A stretch of 64,000 nucleotides of DNA from assembly GCA_947095535.1 (NCBI GenBank), contig OX352774.1, forward strand, positions 32,814,496 to 32,878,495, written 5' to 3'. The stretch comes from Poecilobothrus nobilitatus (taxonomy: Eukaryota; Arthropoda; Insecta; Diptera; Dolichopodidae). The notes under the pieces were generated by a model. The model ran no database searches. It saw only the letters and a program-made list of their open reading frames with translations, and was not told the origin of the DNA. Positions within the stretch are counted from its first letter, which is position 1, and every line of letters begins with the position of its first letter. The position numbers were made by a program, and so were the translations under genes. Positions 11,507-23,338 of this stretch are shown one piece after another.

Positions 11507-12643
11507 AGCACATTTCCGAAAAAATGTTGAAAAAATGTGCTTATTAGTTTCACTCTGTCCGTCCGTCTGTTCGTCCGTCTGTTTACGAAACTTCTCCACC
11601 GTTAAAGATAGAGAAAACAAATTTTAACCATGGGTAGGTCTCATAAAAAAATGAATTTTGTGGAATAACTTTTTCATGTAGCCCCATCCATTACGGAGCT
11701 ACAGCCCCTCAAACTTTGAAAACGCCCTATTTTTAAATGCACATATCTCATGTTCTGCTTAAGATTTTTTCAATCTGAAAACGTCATTCGACAGGTATTC
11801 TTTTTAGATTTGTAAACTAATATCAAAATTATACAATTTTTTTTTCAATTTAATATTTAAATTTACCGTTATGTAAAAACTAAATATTGCATGATTTTTC
11901 TATCCTTATAACTCCGGAACGCTTTTAAATAGGGACTTGCAATTTTGAACGCAGAAAGAACTTTTAGAATTAGTGTAAGTTTGCTCAGGAAATTTTTTTG
12001 GACCACCCCCTGTTTATGAGCTATTAAAAATTGCCAAAAAAGTCCCATTTTAAGATGTATATAGGCTGTACGTAATAGTCTCAGGCTGTATGTAAAAGTT
12101 TTACAATCTAAAACCGCCAGAAGACCGAAAATTTTATTATCTCCATAAAACAATATCAAAATTATGCAATATTTTGTAATTTATTATTTAAATTTACCGT
12201 TATGTGAAAGCCACATTTTGCATGAAATTTTTTTTTCATAACTCCGGCACGCCTCTAGATAGGAACCTGAAATTGAGACAAGAAATAACTTTTAGAATTA
12301 GTATAAGTTTCTTCAGAAAATATTTTTGTACCACCCCCTGTTTAAGAGCTATTAGGGCTGAAAAATTGGCTATTTTTAGGCACCTGTACAAATTTTTCTT
12401 CGGCAAGACATTAAAATTAAAGCTCCAGTAATGTATTTTTACGTGTGCTAACGGTTTTTCTTAGTTTTATAGGGTTTCGGACTTACAGCCCCTCAAAATT
12501 CCAGAAAACTTTTATTTTCACATTTTTTCTTATTACAAAAAAATTCTTAAATTTTCAAATTTTTGTGCAAGTCACAATTCTAAACAGTTTGTATTGTGTT
12601 TTGGAAAAGTGCGCTTTTAAAAACCGTTGGTTTACATTCTACC
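11507..12643 (+). mobile_element. 1.1-1.3 kb dispersed repeat family, copy 1 (internally deleted)
   Basis: The copy starts with a stem-loop made of AGCACATTTCCGAAAAAATG and a matching GAAAAAATGTGCT. The words TAGTTTCACTCTGTCCGTCC and a CGTCCGTCTG run follow. Two related internal segments each carry CATAACTCCGG, TTTTAGAATTAGT and GACCACCCCCTG-type words. The copy ends with GTGCGCTTTTAAAAACCGTT and TGGTTTACATTCTACC. Relative to copy 2 it lacks roughly 170 bp between the two internal segments. The ends are weakly inverted (AGCACATTTCC against GGAAAAGTGCGCT). Several medium ORFs (11869-12762) fall inside but are not conserved between copies, so I treat them as non-coding. Confidence 0.75.
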
Positions 12644-12899
12644 TTTTTTTTTTTACTTTTTTATTAGTAAATAAAAGTTTTAGATTTCTACATACATATG
12701 TGTATGCTTTTGTTAATTTTAACATCTTCAAAACTCAAGACATTTTCTTAGTTATCAACTAAAAACGCACCACCCACTCACTTAAAACAAAACCAAAACC
12801 AATAAATACCAAACGGATCTACAATAGATCACGTATCACTTTATCAATCAGAATCTAGATAACTGTTATAAACCAACCAGGATGTGCACTTATTTTTTT

Positions 12900-14209
12900 A
12901 GCACATTTCCAAAAAAATTTTGAAAAAATGTGCTTATTAGTTTCACTCTGTCCGTCCAATCGTCCGTCCGTCCGTCCGTCCGTCTGTTTACAAAACTTCT
13001 ACACCGTTAAAGATAGAGAAAAAAAATTTTAACCATAGGTAGGTCTCATAAAAAAAATAATTTTGTGGAACAACTTTTTCATGTAGCCCCCCCCATTACG
13101 GAGCTACAGCCCCTCAAACTTTGAAAAAGCCCTATTTTTAAATGCATATATCTTATGTTCTGCTTAAGATTTTTTCAATCTGAAAACATCATTCGACAGG
13201 TATTTCTTTTATCTTTGTAAATTAATATCAAAATTATACAATTTTTTTAAATTTAGTATTTAAATTTACCGTTATGTGAAAACCAAATTTTGCATGATTT
13301 TTCTACTTTCATAACTCCGGCACGCTTCTAGATAGAAGCTTGAAATTTTGAGGCAAGAAAGAACTTTTAGAATTAGTATAAGTTTGCTCAGAAAATTTTT
13401 TCGGACCACCCCCTGTTTATGAGTTATTAGGGCTTAAAAATTGAAAATTTGCTATTTTTAAACACCTGTAACTTAGGAACCTGTACACATTTTACTTCTG
13501 CAAGATATAAAAATCAAAGCTAAAGTACTATATTTTTACGTGTGTTAAAGGTTTATTTTAATTGTAAAGGGTTCCAAAGTTCAGCTCTTCAAAATTGCGA
13601 AAAAGCCCCATTTTCAGATGTATATATCTAGGGTTCTGCGTAATAATTTTGCAATCTAAAACCGCCAGAAGATCGAAAATTTTATTATCTATATAAAACA
13701 GTATCAAAATTATGTAATATTTTGTAATTTACTATTTAACTTTACCGTTATGTGAAAACCACATTTTGCATGAAATTTCTTTTTTCATAATTGCGGCACC
13801 CCTTTAGATAGGAACCTAAAATTTTGAGACAAGAAAGAACTTTTAGAATTAGTATAAGTTTCCTCAGAAAATTTTTTGGTAACACCCCCTCTTTAAGAGT
13901 TATTACGCCTCAAAAATTGAAAATTTGCTATTTTTAGACACCTGTAACTTAGGCACCTGTACAAATTTTTCTTCGGCAAGACATGAAAATTAAAGGTTCA
14001 ATAATATATTTTTACGTGTGTTAACGGCTTTTCTTAGTTATATAGGATTCCGGACTTACGGCCCCTAAAAATTTCAAAAATGTCCTATTTTCACGTTTTT
14101 TCTTATTACATGAAATTTTCAAATTTTTGTGTAAGTCACACTTCTAAACAGTTTGTATTGAGTTTTGGAAATGTGCGCTTTTAAAAACCGTTGGTTTACA
14201 TTCTACCTT
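12900..14209 (+). mobile_element. 1.1-1.3 kb dispersed repeat family, copy 2 (most complete)
   Basis: This is the longest copy of the family and lies in the same orientation 256 bp after copy 1. It has the same 5' stem-loop, a (CCGT)n run at about 12955-12985, the same two internal related segments (centred near 13350 and 13830, about 475 bp apart) and the same 3' terminus GTGCGCTTTTAAAAACCGTT. No transposase or reverse-transcriptase frame is present, so the family is probably non-autonomous. A third, more diverged minus-strand copy lies at 56.5-57.0 kb. Confidence 0.75.
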
Positions 14210-14928
14210 GTTTTGGATTTAATTCAAGAATTCGATAGTAATACCCGAACCTCAGATTTCAGATCTCAGAAGTTTTTAGCAATCTCACCATACCAAAATG
14301 AACTTATCAGACTTACAAGAATGACGCTAAAGAAAATTAAGAATAAAGTATTACAACAAAATTTTTGGAAACCTTTTGATATTGAATAGGGAGTGAAACT
14401 TTGATTGAAAAATTTTGAAGAAAATGTATGGTCTAAATAGAATCGAAAATGGGATATACATACTTGTAGCGATATTGTAATTGAAGATATACAACAGTTA
14501 ATCCATCAGGGGGCCTCGGTGGTCTAGTGCGTCAGAGCGTATAATACGCCGTAAACACCGAGGGAGTGTGGGTTCGAATCCCACACACGTCGTAAGAGTT
14601 ATTCCCCCTTACGACATTTACAGCCACGCCTGAACAGGAAAGTCTGTGTAATATCCTGTCCACATTTATGTGGCAGAGAAATGCATAAAAAAAAAAAAAA
14701 GTTAATCCATCATAAAGATGTAGTAAGTTTTAAAAAAATACAACATATTTGATGGCCAGATGGTAAGAATGCAAGAAATCTGCGTACAGAAATAAATTTT
14801 GCATCAGTATCGTCCCTTCATCGACCACTACGATTGTTAGATAGTTGTAAACAGATCGAAATATGTTGAGAAGATTGACATGAGAAACTCCAAATTCATC
14901 TCGAGTTATAACGCCATCTGATGATGAA
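14210..14928 (+). pseudogene. Unrecognised decayed coding sequence interrupted by a SINE-A
   Basis: One reading frame (continuing the 14165-14389 open frame) runs in phase from the end of the 1.3 kb repeat to about 14928 once the SINE and one copy of its 12 bp duplication are ignored. Its composition is protein-like and unlike the surrounding low-complexity DNA. Recognisable stretches are QNELIRLTRMTLKKIKNKV upstream and NARNLRTEINFASVSSLHRP downstream. It contains about seven in-frame stops (TAG at 14387 and later TGA/TAG/TAA codons) but no obvious frameshift. I do not recognise the protein. A processed pseudogene or an old transposon ORF are both possible. The coding origin is inference from composition and frame continuity. 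Confidence 0.4.
14497..14712 (+). mobile_element. SINE-A copy 1, with perfect 12 bp target-site duplication
   Basis: The element proper spans 14509-14700. The tRNA-like head begins GGGGGCCTCGGTGGTCTAGT and has a perfect T-arm GTGGGTTCGAATCCCAC. A stem-loop follows, with GTCGTAAG pairing with CTTACGAC. A second stem-loop CCACATTTATGTGG precedes the A-tail (14687-14700). The 12 bp GTTAATCCATCA is duplicated exactly at 14497-14508 and 14701-14712. The perfect duplication suggests a relatively recent insertion by LINE machinery. It sits inside the reading frame of the 14.2-14.9 kb pseudogene. Confidence 0.92.
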
Positions 14929-14959
14929 AAATTAGGTAATGATGAAAGGTGTAAAATAA

Positions 14960-15950
14960 AGTGTTAATTTATTTTTTTTTAAGAGTTTTATTGAAATCAG
15001 TGTAGTAAAGTTTAAAGTTCTGATACAATAAACAATTGTATTAGAAAAAAGTAGAAGCGTTCGACACAATTAAAAGTAGGTAAAACACATGTTCAATATA
15101 ACATTAACTTAATTTATATTTTGTTTATTTTGATTATATCTACAGTTTCATTTAAACTTATTTAAACATTAATTAACAAAGATTTTTTTAATTAATGTTT
15201 AAATTAAAAAAACAAAAAAAAAAAAAAAAAAAAATAAAAATAAGAAAATAAATAAATATTATAAGGAAAAAGTATTATATGAATTTTTTTTTTCTTTCTT
15301 TTATTTACCTTTTAACAGGTGTCTACTAATAGTATTTTTTCTTTGGTATTTAATTTAGATCTGTTTAGATAACAACAAACCTGACGTCAGAAAATACAAT
15401 TTTAATATCAACAGTGTTAAAAAAAAATTATTGTTTTTTTTTTTTTTTTTTAATAGATCCATATTTCATCTATTATTAAAAATTATTATTTAATATTATT
15501 TGTGGGAAAAAGTGTATATTTAATAAAGATAAATAAAAATAAAAGAGAAAATAGAAAAAAATAGAAGAAATGGAAGAAAAAAAGAAAAACAAAATATGTA
15601 TATTTAAGAAAAGTTAATGTTTTTTTTTTTTAAGCTAATTTTTTAAAAAATAAGCAAATAAAAAGCTTTTTTTTTTTTATCTGGTCTAAAGGAGTTTTGA
15701 AACGTGTTTAAAAAAACTTTAGCATATAATATTATTTTGGTGAATTTATTGGGTTGCGTGTGGAAATTTAAAAATAAACCAATGAAAATGATTATCAGTT
15801 ATTTAGGAATGAACTAAAAATAAATAAATAACTGATCATTTTGGGATTTTTCAGAAAACTTTTACTATATTACCTAATAAAATTTTTAATTTTGATTTAC
15901 TGTTGTTGTTGATTAGACAACTATCCTCACACCTAGATGCATCCTGCGAA
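14960..15950. other. Low-complexity AT-rich block
   Basis: Dominated by poly-A/poly-T runs (15209-15231, 15432-15451, 15619-15633, 15667-15680) and short AT words. I see no gene, RNA or repeat family. Confidence 0.55.
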
Positions 15951-15961
15951 GGATTATGCAT

Positions 15962-16727
15962 CCCTAATTCATGAGACGTTCGTTTCATACAGCGATGTCA
16001 CAGCAACTCATCGATCGATCGATAATTTTGATTTAATAATGAAATCAAATGTATACAATGATGTGTTCGTTTAAATCACACAAATCGTGCGAACCGCTAT
16101 GCATCCCAATTTTATGAGATGTTTTATTCATTTAAATCGTGATTCAATCTTGATATGTTGGGAGTTAAACCAAAATATGGGTGAAGATTCGTTTAAAGCG
16201 ATAAAATCATACAAATATTTTATTTTTCTCCTCTACTTTTGACATGCTGAAAGATAGAGTATAATTGAGGGGTTAAATATTTTGAATTATGTAAGGTTCG
16301 GAAAGGCTTTTTCGGTTAAATAAATATTTATATAGTATATAAGATTGTAGCTTTTGTATAGTAGTAGTTGTTGTAGTAGAAGTGGAGGTAGGCGAAAAAA
16401 ATATAAAATAATATAATTACTTTAAATATTTAATCTTTCTTTTTGTTAGTAAATTTTGAAAAGGAGAATTAATTGTAATAAGAAGAAAACTTTTTTATTT
16501 TTATGTATTTTATTTGTATTATTTTTTTTGTGTAATGTTTTATGAAAAAATGTACGAAACGAAATAAGTGCCACAGATTGCAACTCTCATACCCTGTAAA
16601 ACTTTTAAGATGGCTTAACAAGTTTTTTATGGAAATTCGTTTGTCATTTGATTTCATTAGCAAATCAAAATAATCGAACGATCGAAGAGCTTCTGTAAAA
16701 GCCGCTCGAACATCTCATGAAATTGGG
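15962..16727. mobile_element. Inverted-repeat element with about 90 bp imperfect arms
   Basis: The left arm (about 15962-16050) and right arm (about 16644-16727, reversed) share AATTCATGAGACGTTCG-like sequence, a CGATCGATCGAT/CGATCGTTCGAT block and TTTTGATTTxxTAATGAAATC. The left side also carries a second direct copy of the arm start near 16100-16125 (ATGCATCCCAATTTTATGAG). The interior is AT-rich without a coherent ORF. No target duplication was identified. It resembles a decayed foldback or MITE-like element. The overlapping minus-strand open frames (16469-16868) are treated as incidental. Confidence 0.5.
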
Positions 16728-16869
16728 TTGTACAATTGCTTTTGTGAAATCAAATGCTATCGCATATCTTCCCCAAAATTGGTAACTCATATATGGGTAC
16801 AATTTAGTAAAGTTAAAAAGAACAATAGCAGGTTTCTTAAAAATATTCCTCCAAATTTTCTTACCCATT

Positions 16870-19800
16870 CTATATAATTTTACATTTTTTTTACATTTCT
16901 TTTTCTACATCCTTATCGCATAAACTAAACTGTACATTTGCATTAAAGGCATCAACTTAAAGTGTGGTTTAAAAGGGGATGGTTTTTGTTGATTTTTGTG
17001 GTTTTTGTTAGGTTAAAGTCCAACACTATCCTGAAAGAATCAAATGCAATTCGTCTGGATAACTTTTGAAGTTTTCAATCTAGCCTCGTAAAAATAACAA
17101 AAAATATCTATTCATTTTTCATTTTATATTTCCTTTTATTCTATTCAATTATAGTAAATTATTTTGAAAATAATACAATAAAGTAAATTAAATGAAATTT
17201 TAATAAGTACTATGGAAAGAACTCAAATTTCTGGTTTTATTTTAAATTATAAAATTTCTATGTAAGTGTGTTACAAGAGCATAACATCCTTATATATGTT
17301 AAATATTGATGAAGTATTTAATATACCGGATTGCATAATGTATATGGGGGTTTATGTTTTGATTTCCACTTCAACTAAAATTTTAAAAACAAAATATAAT
17401 TTTATCATGTAAATGTAATTAATATTCTGAATATTTTGGATTGATAATATGAAGTGTGGATATTTGAAGTTTTTGATAATATGAAAATATATGACATTTG
17501 ACATAAAGCAATAACTCATAATAACATTTAGTCACTAAATGTAATGTCATCTTATCTTTTTAAAAACATAAATTCCTCCAAACATTTAGATATCAAGTTA
17601 AATAATTTGAAAAAAAAAAAAAATCACCATGTATCCACCAGTATCCACCATGTATCCAAAAAGGATTAAAAATGGAAAGTAGACATAATCTTTTCATAAT
17701 TGAATGAAAATTTTTTGTTATAGAGAAGTAGGTATATAAGGTGGGAAAAAAAGTCATCAAAACAGCAAAATTCTAAAATATTTTTAGAAAAAAGGGAAAC
17801 TTTTTAAGAGAAAAAAAATATCTCATTCATAAAATTTTAATAATACGATCACTTTGTTAATAAGATTATTAAAGTCAAGTCAGTGATCGTTAAAGTAATT
17901 TTACAAGATTAAAATTAAAAGTATATTATATATTATGGTATAATTATAATATCTGATATATAAAAGTTACTATAATTGAATACATATATATATATATTTA
18001 ATCATAATATTATTTATACATTCATATGTATATATGTACATATATATATAAAATAATTTTGATTCCATTTTTATGATTACAATATTTAAAAAAAAATTTC
18101 TTTTAGAATCCTTTATGAAATTAAAAAATGAAAGCGTTAAGATTTTTAAATCGGATTAAAAAAAAAAAAAAAAAAAAAAAAAAACAAACTATAATTGTAT
18201 ATATATTTAAGTTTTTTTTATTTATTTTTTTTTTGTTGTTTTTAAAGAAGATTTAAGAAATTAGATTTACAATTTTTAAATATTAATCAGTCGTTACATA
18301 TATGTATGTACATACATGTATCTTGAATTAAATTTTTTTTTTATAATATGTTTATTACTTTATCTCATTGTGCTCCTTCTTATAACAAATGTTTTTTTTT
18401 TTTTTTTTTAAATAATATTATATACGTGTACATTATTAGATATATATATATATTTATGTACATATACTACTTCCCATATTAAATGTTTATTCATATTTTA
18501 ATTAAAATAATTGTACAGCTAATTAAGATAGAATTCATTTTTGTCTTAAAATAACAAAGTAGAAATTATATTTATACAGTTGTCTTAAATATTAATTCAT
18601 ATATGTATGTATATATGTATGTACATATGTATGATTCTGTTTATTTAATATAATATATATATATATATATACATTTTATAGTTTTAGTTGAAAAGTTTCT
18701 GTACAATTCTATACTTTAATTCTTTTTTATTATTTTTTTATTCTTTAATTCAGATGGTTTAAAATACTGCACTTATACGATTACATATTAATATACACGT
18801 ATCTACCATATATACATACATATATAAATACATATGTCGATGGCGTCTTAGGATCAAATAACGTCATTCGTGCATCAAGAAACATAATTTTGTATTTTTT
18901 TTTGTTTTTTTTTTTTTTTTATATTTAAAATAAATAAAATAAAAATTAATGTTATAAATTCAATTGTGTACATAAATTTTCAACACATTCAAACATACTT
19001 ATGTATTTAATACCTATATTATTTATGTACGTTTTAAGGTACGTTTAATATAAGCTGAGTGAAAATAAAAAAACTTTAATTAAAATAAAAAATAATTTTT
19101 ATAAATAAGGGGAATTGTCTAAAAATTTATGAAATTTTAATGTATTCATTTTTTTTTTTTATTATTTTGTACTGACAGTTTTACTTATAGTTTACAAAAA
19201 AAAAAAAAAAACAGAAAAATTGAAAGATTTAACACTATATATGTAGGTACTGAAGGATTGTTGATGTATAATCCTGCGATTGTATACTAAGAACTTATAC
19301 AAGCATTTTAAATTGTCAAAAAATTATTTTTTTTGTAATAATTATTTTGTGACGTAGAAAATGTGTTATTTTCATGGAAGTGAAGTGTCAAAATAAAATT
19401 AAATTAAAAATTTAATATAGTGACATGTACAGTGGCCTTGAAGAAATTAATTTTATTAATTTTATTAATAATGTTTTAATTTTTTTGTAATCTATGATCT
19501 TTTTTTTTATTATTTAAACAAATAATTTAATTACTTTAGTAAAAACGAACTTCTTTCTTCCTCAAAATGATTACTTCTTTTTTGAGTATTTTTGACAGCT
19601 TTTTGACATCTTTGCATTTTTCATTTTTATTTTTATTTTGTACGAAATGTCAAATTACTTGGAAATTAACTGACAGTATAAAAAAGCATGAAAGTTGGTT
19701 AATAGTTAAATAAAGAAACAGATACATAAAACATCAAATACATTATACTGATATACTTGTATATATATATTTTTTTTTTTATAAATAAATGATTAAATTG

Positions 19801-20320
19801 AATAGATTTAATTTAGAATTAATATAATATTTTGAAAATTATTATTTTGTCGAACTGTCATAAATTTGACATTTGTCTAATATAAAGTTAGATTTTGTTT
19901 GTTATATCATTTGATTTTATTTCATAAATCCTATAATGTATAATGTATAATGTAGAATGTTACAAAAAAAAAAAAAATGTTAATAATAATGTTTTGTGAG
20001 TTTATTAAATATAACATGTAAATGTAATAATCACAAAATATTACAACGTAATTTCTATGGATGCTTTAATTAAGAAGTTGAAAACAAAATAAACTTAAAA
20101 AAAAACAAGAAAAAAAAAACTTAAAGAAATAAATGCATTTAATATTAAAAAAAAATGCATCACGACTTAATGCATTTATATATGCATACATATATATATC
20201 TATAGAGTAAATAATGCACAGCATCAATACCCATAACGTTTTTGTTTGGTTTTTTCTCTTTTTTTTTTATTATTTTAAACGTAACTAAACTGAAATAAAA
20301 GTTTACACTATTAAATATCA
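16870..20320. other. Long gene-free AT-rich block
   Basis: I see no gene. There are homopolymers near 17610-17622, 18160-18184, 18392-18410, 18897-18920 and 19197-19211. There are (TA)n-like tracts near 17985-18000, 18438-18455 and 18653-18672, and dense ATGTAT/ACATAC islands near 18020-18050, 18297-18320 and 18600-18635. A short duplicated ATCCACCATGTATCCA-like word lies at about 17627-17656, and a short (ATAATGT)n run at 19933-19960. Confidence 0.5.
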
Positions 20321-21480
20321 GGGGGCCCATCACAATATTATATTGTGTATAATATGGACATATATGTTTGTATGTATGTACTTATATGTAATATCTAGCG
20401 ATGATGATTGAATCTTCTTATTCTTTTTTTTTTTTTATTATTCTTTTACACATAATCATTATAATCATAAACATATAAATAACTTAAGGGGTTTCCAATT
20501 TTATGGGCTCCTCTTATAAAGTTGTCCAGAGAAAACATATTTGGGAAAAAACAAATGTTAAAATGTGTATATTTTTTCGCAGTGAAAATAAAATAAGAAT
20601 AGCAAAATATTTGGTTTATAGTTTTATAGATTTGATTTTCGAACCGAACTAAAATTAACGCCACCAAGTATGCAATTATTTAAAAAAAATACTATTTTTA
20701 AAATTGCTACCAAATACATAATGTAAATATATATAATATTATCAAAATAATAAATACATTTACTACAAGATGGTAACACTATTTTTTAATGTTTGATATA
20801 TTGACAAAAAAAAAACTTGGCTCATAACCAACGGACTAATTATCGCAAGAGCAAATTCTACATTAAAAAATATCTTAGAATAATATATGCCGCATATTCT
20901 GACTAAGCACAAATGTAGAGCTATAAATACTAATCAGTTAAGAACCCACAACGAAACAATTCAGACGAACAAAAACAAAATGAATAGACCATACGCTTAA
21001 AAAGCCATTTTTAAGTTTCAAGCGAACAGTTTAGAGTAGAAGACATGGCTTCCCAAACAACGAATGATGTAGGACAAAACTTCAAAAGAGAAGTAAAGAG
21101 GGAAAAAAATAATGAAAAAAAATGAAATTTTGGGAACACTACCTAATCAAAAAACATATATTGGGGAAAAATTATTGTTAAACGCTTTCCTTCAAGATTA
21201 AAAATTGGATTAAATATTGGACTGACATGTCAAATAAGATGATTATTATTTTAAAATACATACTTTTAAAATTTCTTAATGTATAAACAGGAAAATACCG
21301 TAAACCAAAAATATAAAAAGATTTAGCAATCAAATTACCTTTCAATATTACAACTTATGAGGAAAATATACTTAAGCATAGAATAGATGTGAATTTGTAG
21401 ATAACATACGCATGATTCTTAGATTATTCCAAGTTATCTTGGTTCAAAATGTTAATTTGGTTCAAAAACTTCTTTAAACA
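20321..21480. other. AT-rich sequence of mixed composition, no gene assigned
   Basis: A short inverted repeat CACAATATTATATTGTG lies at about 20331-20347. The region 20810-21100 is less homopolymeric and contains CTATAAATAC (20921-20930) followed by short ATG-started frames of at most 26 codons. The 20446-20667 minus-strand open frame (73 codons) has somewhat mixed composition, but nothing recognisable supports it as a gene. Confidence 0.35.
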
Positions 21481-22381
21481 CCGTTAAATATGCAATTTTT
21501 TTAAACATATAAATAAATTTTCTTCTAGTTTTTGCAATTGAATTACAATGTATTATGTAATTTAAAAAATAAATAAATAAATAAAATAATAAATGAATAA
21601 CACCAATGAAATAACTCCAGAAAATTGAAATGAAGTATAGGAAAAACAAAAATAGGAAAATTTCTTTAATTTCTGAGCAAGAAGCTGTTTTTTTTTTTTT
21701 TTTGTTTTTCTAGTTTTTACATTTGTTTTTAAACTGAGGTATGGTATGTGTATAGTTTCTTTGCAGTATAAAAATATGTCATACTATAAATTATAAAATG
21801 AGATGTCATACTGATATTGAGACAATAAATGGTAAAAAAAAAAAAAAATATACGATGGTTAAATTTTTCTTTTAAATTGATTATACAACTAAAAAGGGCG
21901 CGCAGATCAAGTTTAGAAATCTCTATTTTTTTTTTTTTGATTTCTTTATCAATTGAAAAAAAAAACATTAAAAAAAAAACAAACTAACAAAAAAAAAAAT
22001 TTAAAGCGCTTCGCCATTCATAAAATCAAAAATAAACAACATAAAATGAGTGAGTTATCTAACAATATAGTTAATGAGTGAGTGAATGAGTGCGACTTAG
22101 TGAGAATGCATAACATGACACCTTTTACAAAGCATATACATACATACATTATACATACAAGTCATAATACGTCAAACAAAAAACAGAACAATATTAAAAG
22201 AAGAAAAGAAGTAAAGAAAGAGATAGAAGAAAAAAAAAAACAGATAGAGAAAGGATGATATTAAGATAAAAAAAAAAAAAATTAAATTAAAAATAGATAT
22301 GCGGTCTACGTGAAAATTTTTAGTATTAGGGTTCAGATTGCGCTCCACCAGACGTATCAAATATCAAATATATGCATATAC

Positions 22382-22428
<47 letters not shown>

Positions 22429-23261
22429 ACATGTACATAAGCCCCCTTTTGTCCCTTTATATATTAAAAAAAGAAAAAACAAAAAATAGACAGATATTAT
22501 TATTAATTTTATATTAAGTCAAAGTACATATTTTTTTTTATGTGGTTTTACTTTTGTTTTTGTATTTCATAATATGTCTTATATATTTACATACATATAT
22601 ATATACTATAAGATACACTTTTTTTGTTTTATCTCTAGAAATTTTTTTTGTTTTTTTTTTTTTAAATTTCATTTAAATGTAAACAGAAGGCAAAATACCG
22701 TGATATTAAAAAAAAAAAAAAATAATTATTTTGTTTGGATTTTTTTTGTTTTTGTTTTGTGTTGTATTTGACTTGTGATGAATTTAGAACAGAGGGTTAA
22801 TGATGTTGTAATAATAATGATTTAAGGTGATACTTTTGTTTATATTTATTTTAATTTTATTTTTTTTTGTTATCATTTGACAAAAGAAATTATTAAATTA
22901 AGTTTAATTTTTAAATTTAATAGAAAGGTGAGAGATATTTAAGTTGTTATTATTATTATGATAGAGTTTCGGGAAAATCTTAAATTTTCGTAACATATAA
23001 ATAAAAAAATGAAACATATGATTATAATTTTACGCTCATATTTTTTATAATTTCATTTAATTTTTTTATGTTATGCTAAAACTTATATTTTTCGTTCAAG
23101 ATTTTAAGATATTCTAAGAACACTACAAATAATGCATCGCCTGTATAGTAGAATTCTAGAGATTGACGTTTTTGATTATTTCTTTTTAAAATGAACTTAA
23201 ATTCTTTTTCTATAAGTGATAAATGTAATTTTGTAAATTGAAAGCCACTTTAACAAAAATC
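21481..23261. other. Low-complexity block with (ATAA)n, (GAGT)n and (TA)n
   Basis: Contains an (ATAA)n run near 21567-21598, a GAGTGAGT/GAATGAGT cluster near 22045-22105, the long (TA)n tract listed separately, and many homopolymers (21687-21704, 21836-21848, 21929-21940, 22627-22665). All open frames are poly-Phe/Tyr/Ile or poly-Lys/Asn shadows. Confidence 0.55.
22378..22428. repeat. (TA)n microsatellite
   Basis: About 20 consecutive TA dinucleotides, bordered by ATACG on the left and TGTATA on the right. Comparable shorter tracts occur near 32336, 32479, 42517 and 53285. Confidence 0.9.
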
Positions 23262-23338
23262 ATGGTACTATGGTACTATCATAGTACTATCCTACTATTG
23301 TACTATCATAGTACTATCCTACTATGGTACTATCACTA
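23262..23338. repeat. Minisatellite of GTACTATC-type units
   Basis: Tandem 10-13 bp units built on TGGTACTAT, ATAGTACTATC and CCTACTAT words repeat about seven times. The alternation of 'GTACTATCATA' and 'GTACTATCCTA' gives a higher-order period of about 23 bp. Units are partly self-complementary (TAGTACTA), so the array can form hairpins. No coding function. Confidence 0.75.

Noticed and set aside
12445..12762. 105-codon plus-strand ORF
   Set aside because: It lies across the 3' end of repeat copy 1 and the T-rich spacer. The frame is not conserved in copy 2, so it is not a gene.
14509..14595. Possible functional tRNA gene in the SINE-A head
   Set aside because: The T-arm is excellent, but acceptor and anticodon arms do not pair as in a tRNA, and the unit recurs with A-tails and target duplications, so it is a SINE.
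20921..21120. Possible core promoter (CTATAAATAC) with short ATG frames downstream
   Set aside because: TATA-like words are expected by chance in this AT-rich DNA, spacing to an initiator is poor, and the downstream frames are 26 codons or less.
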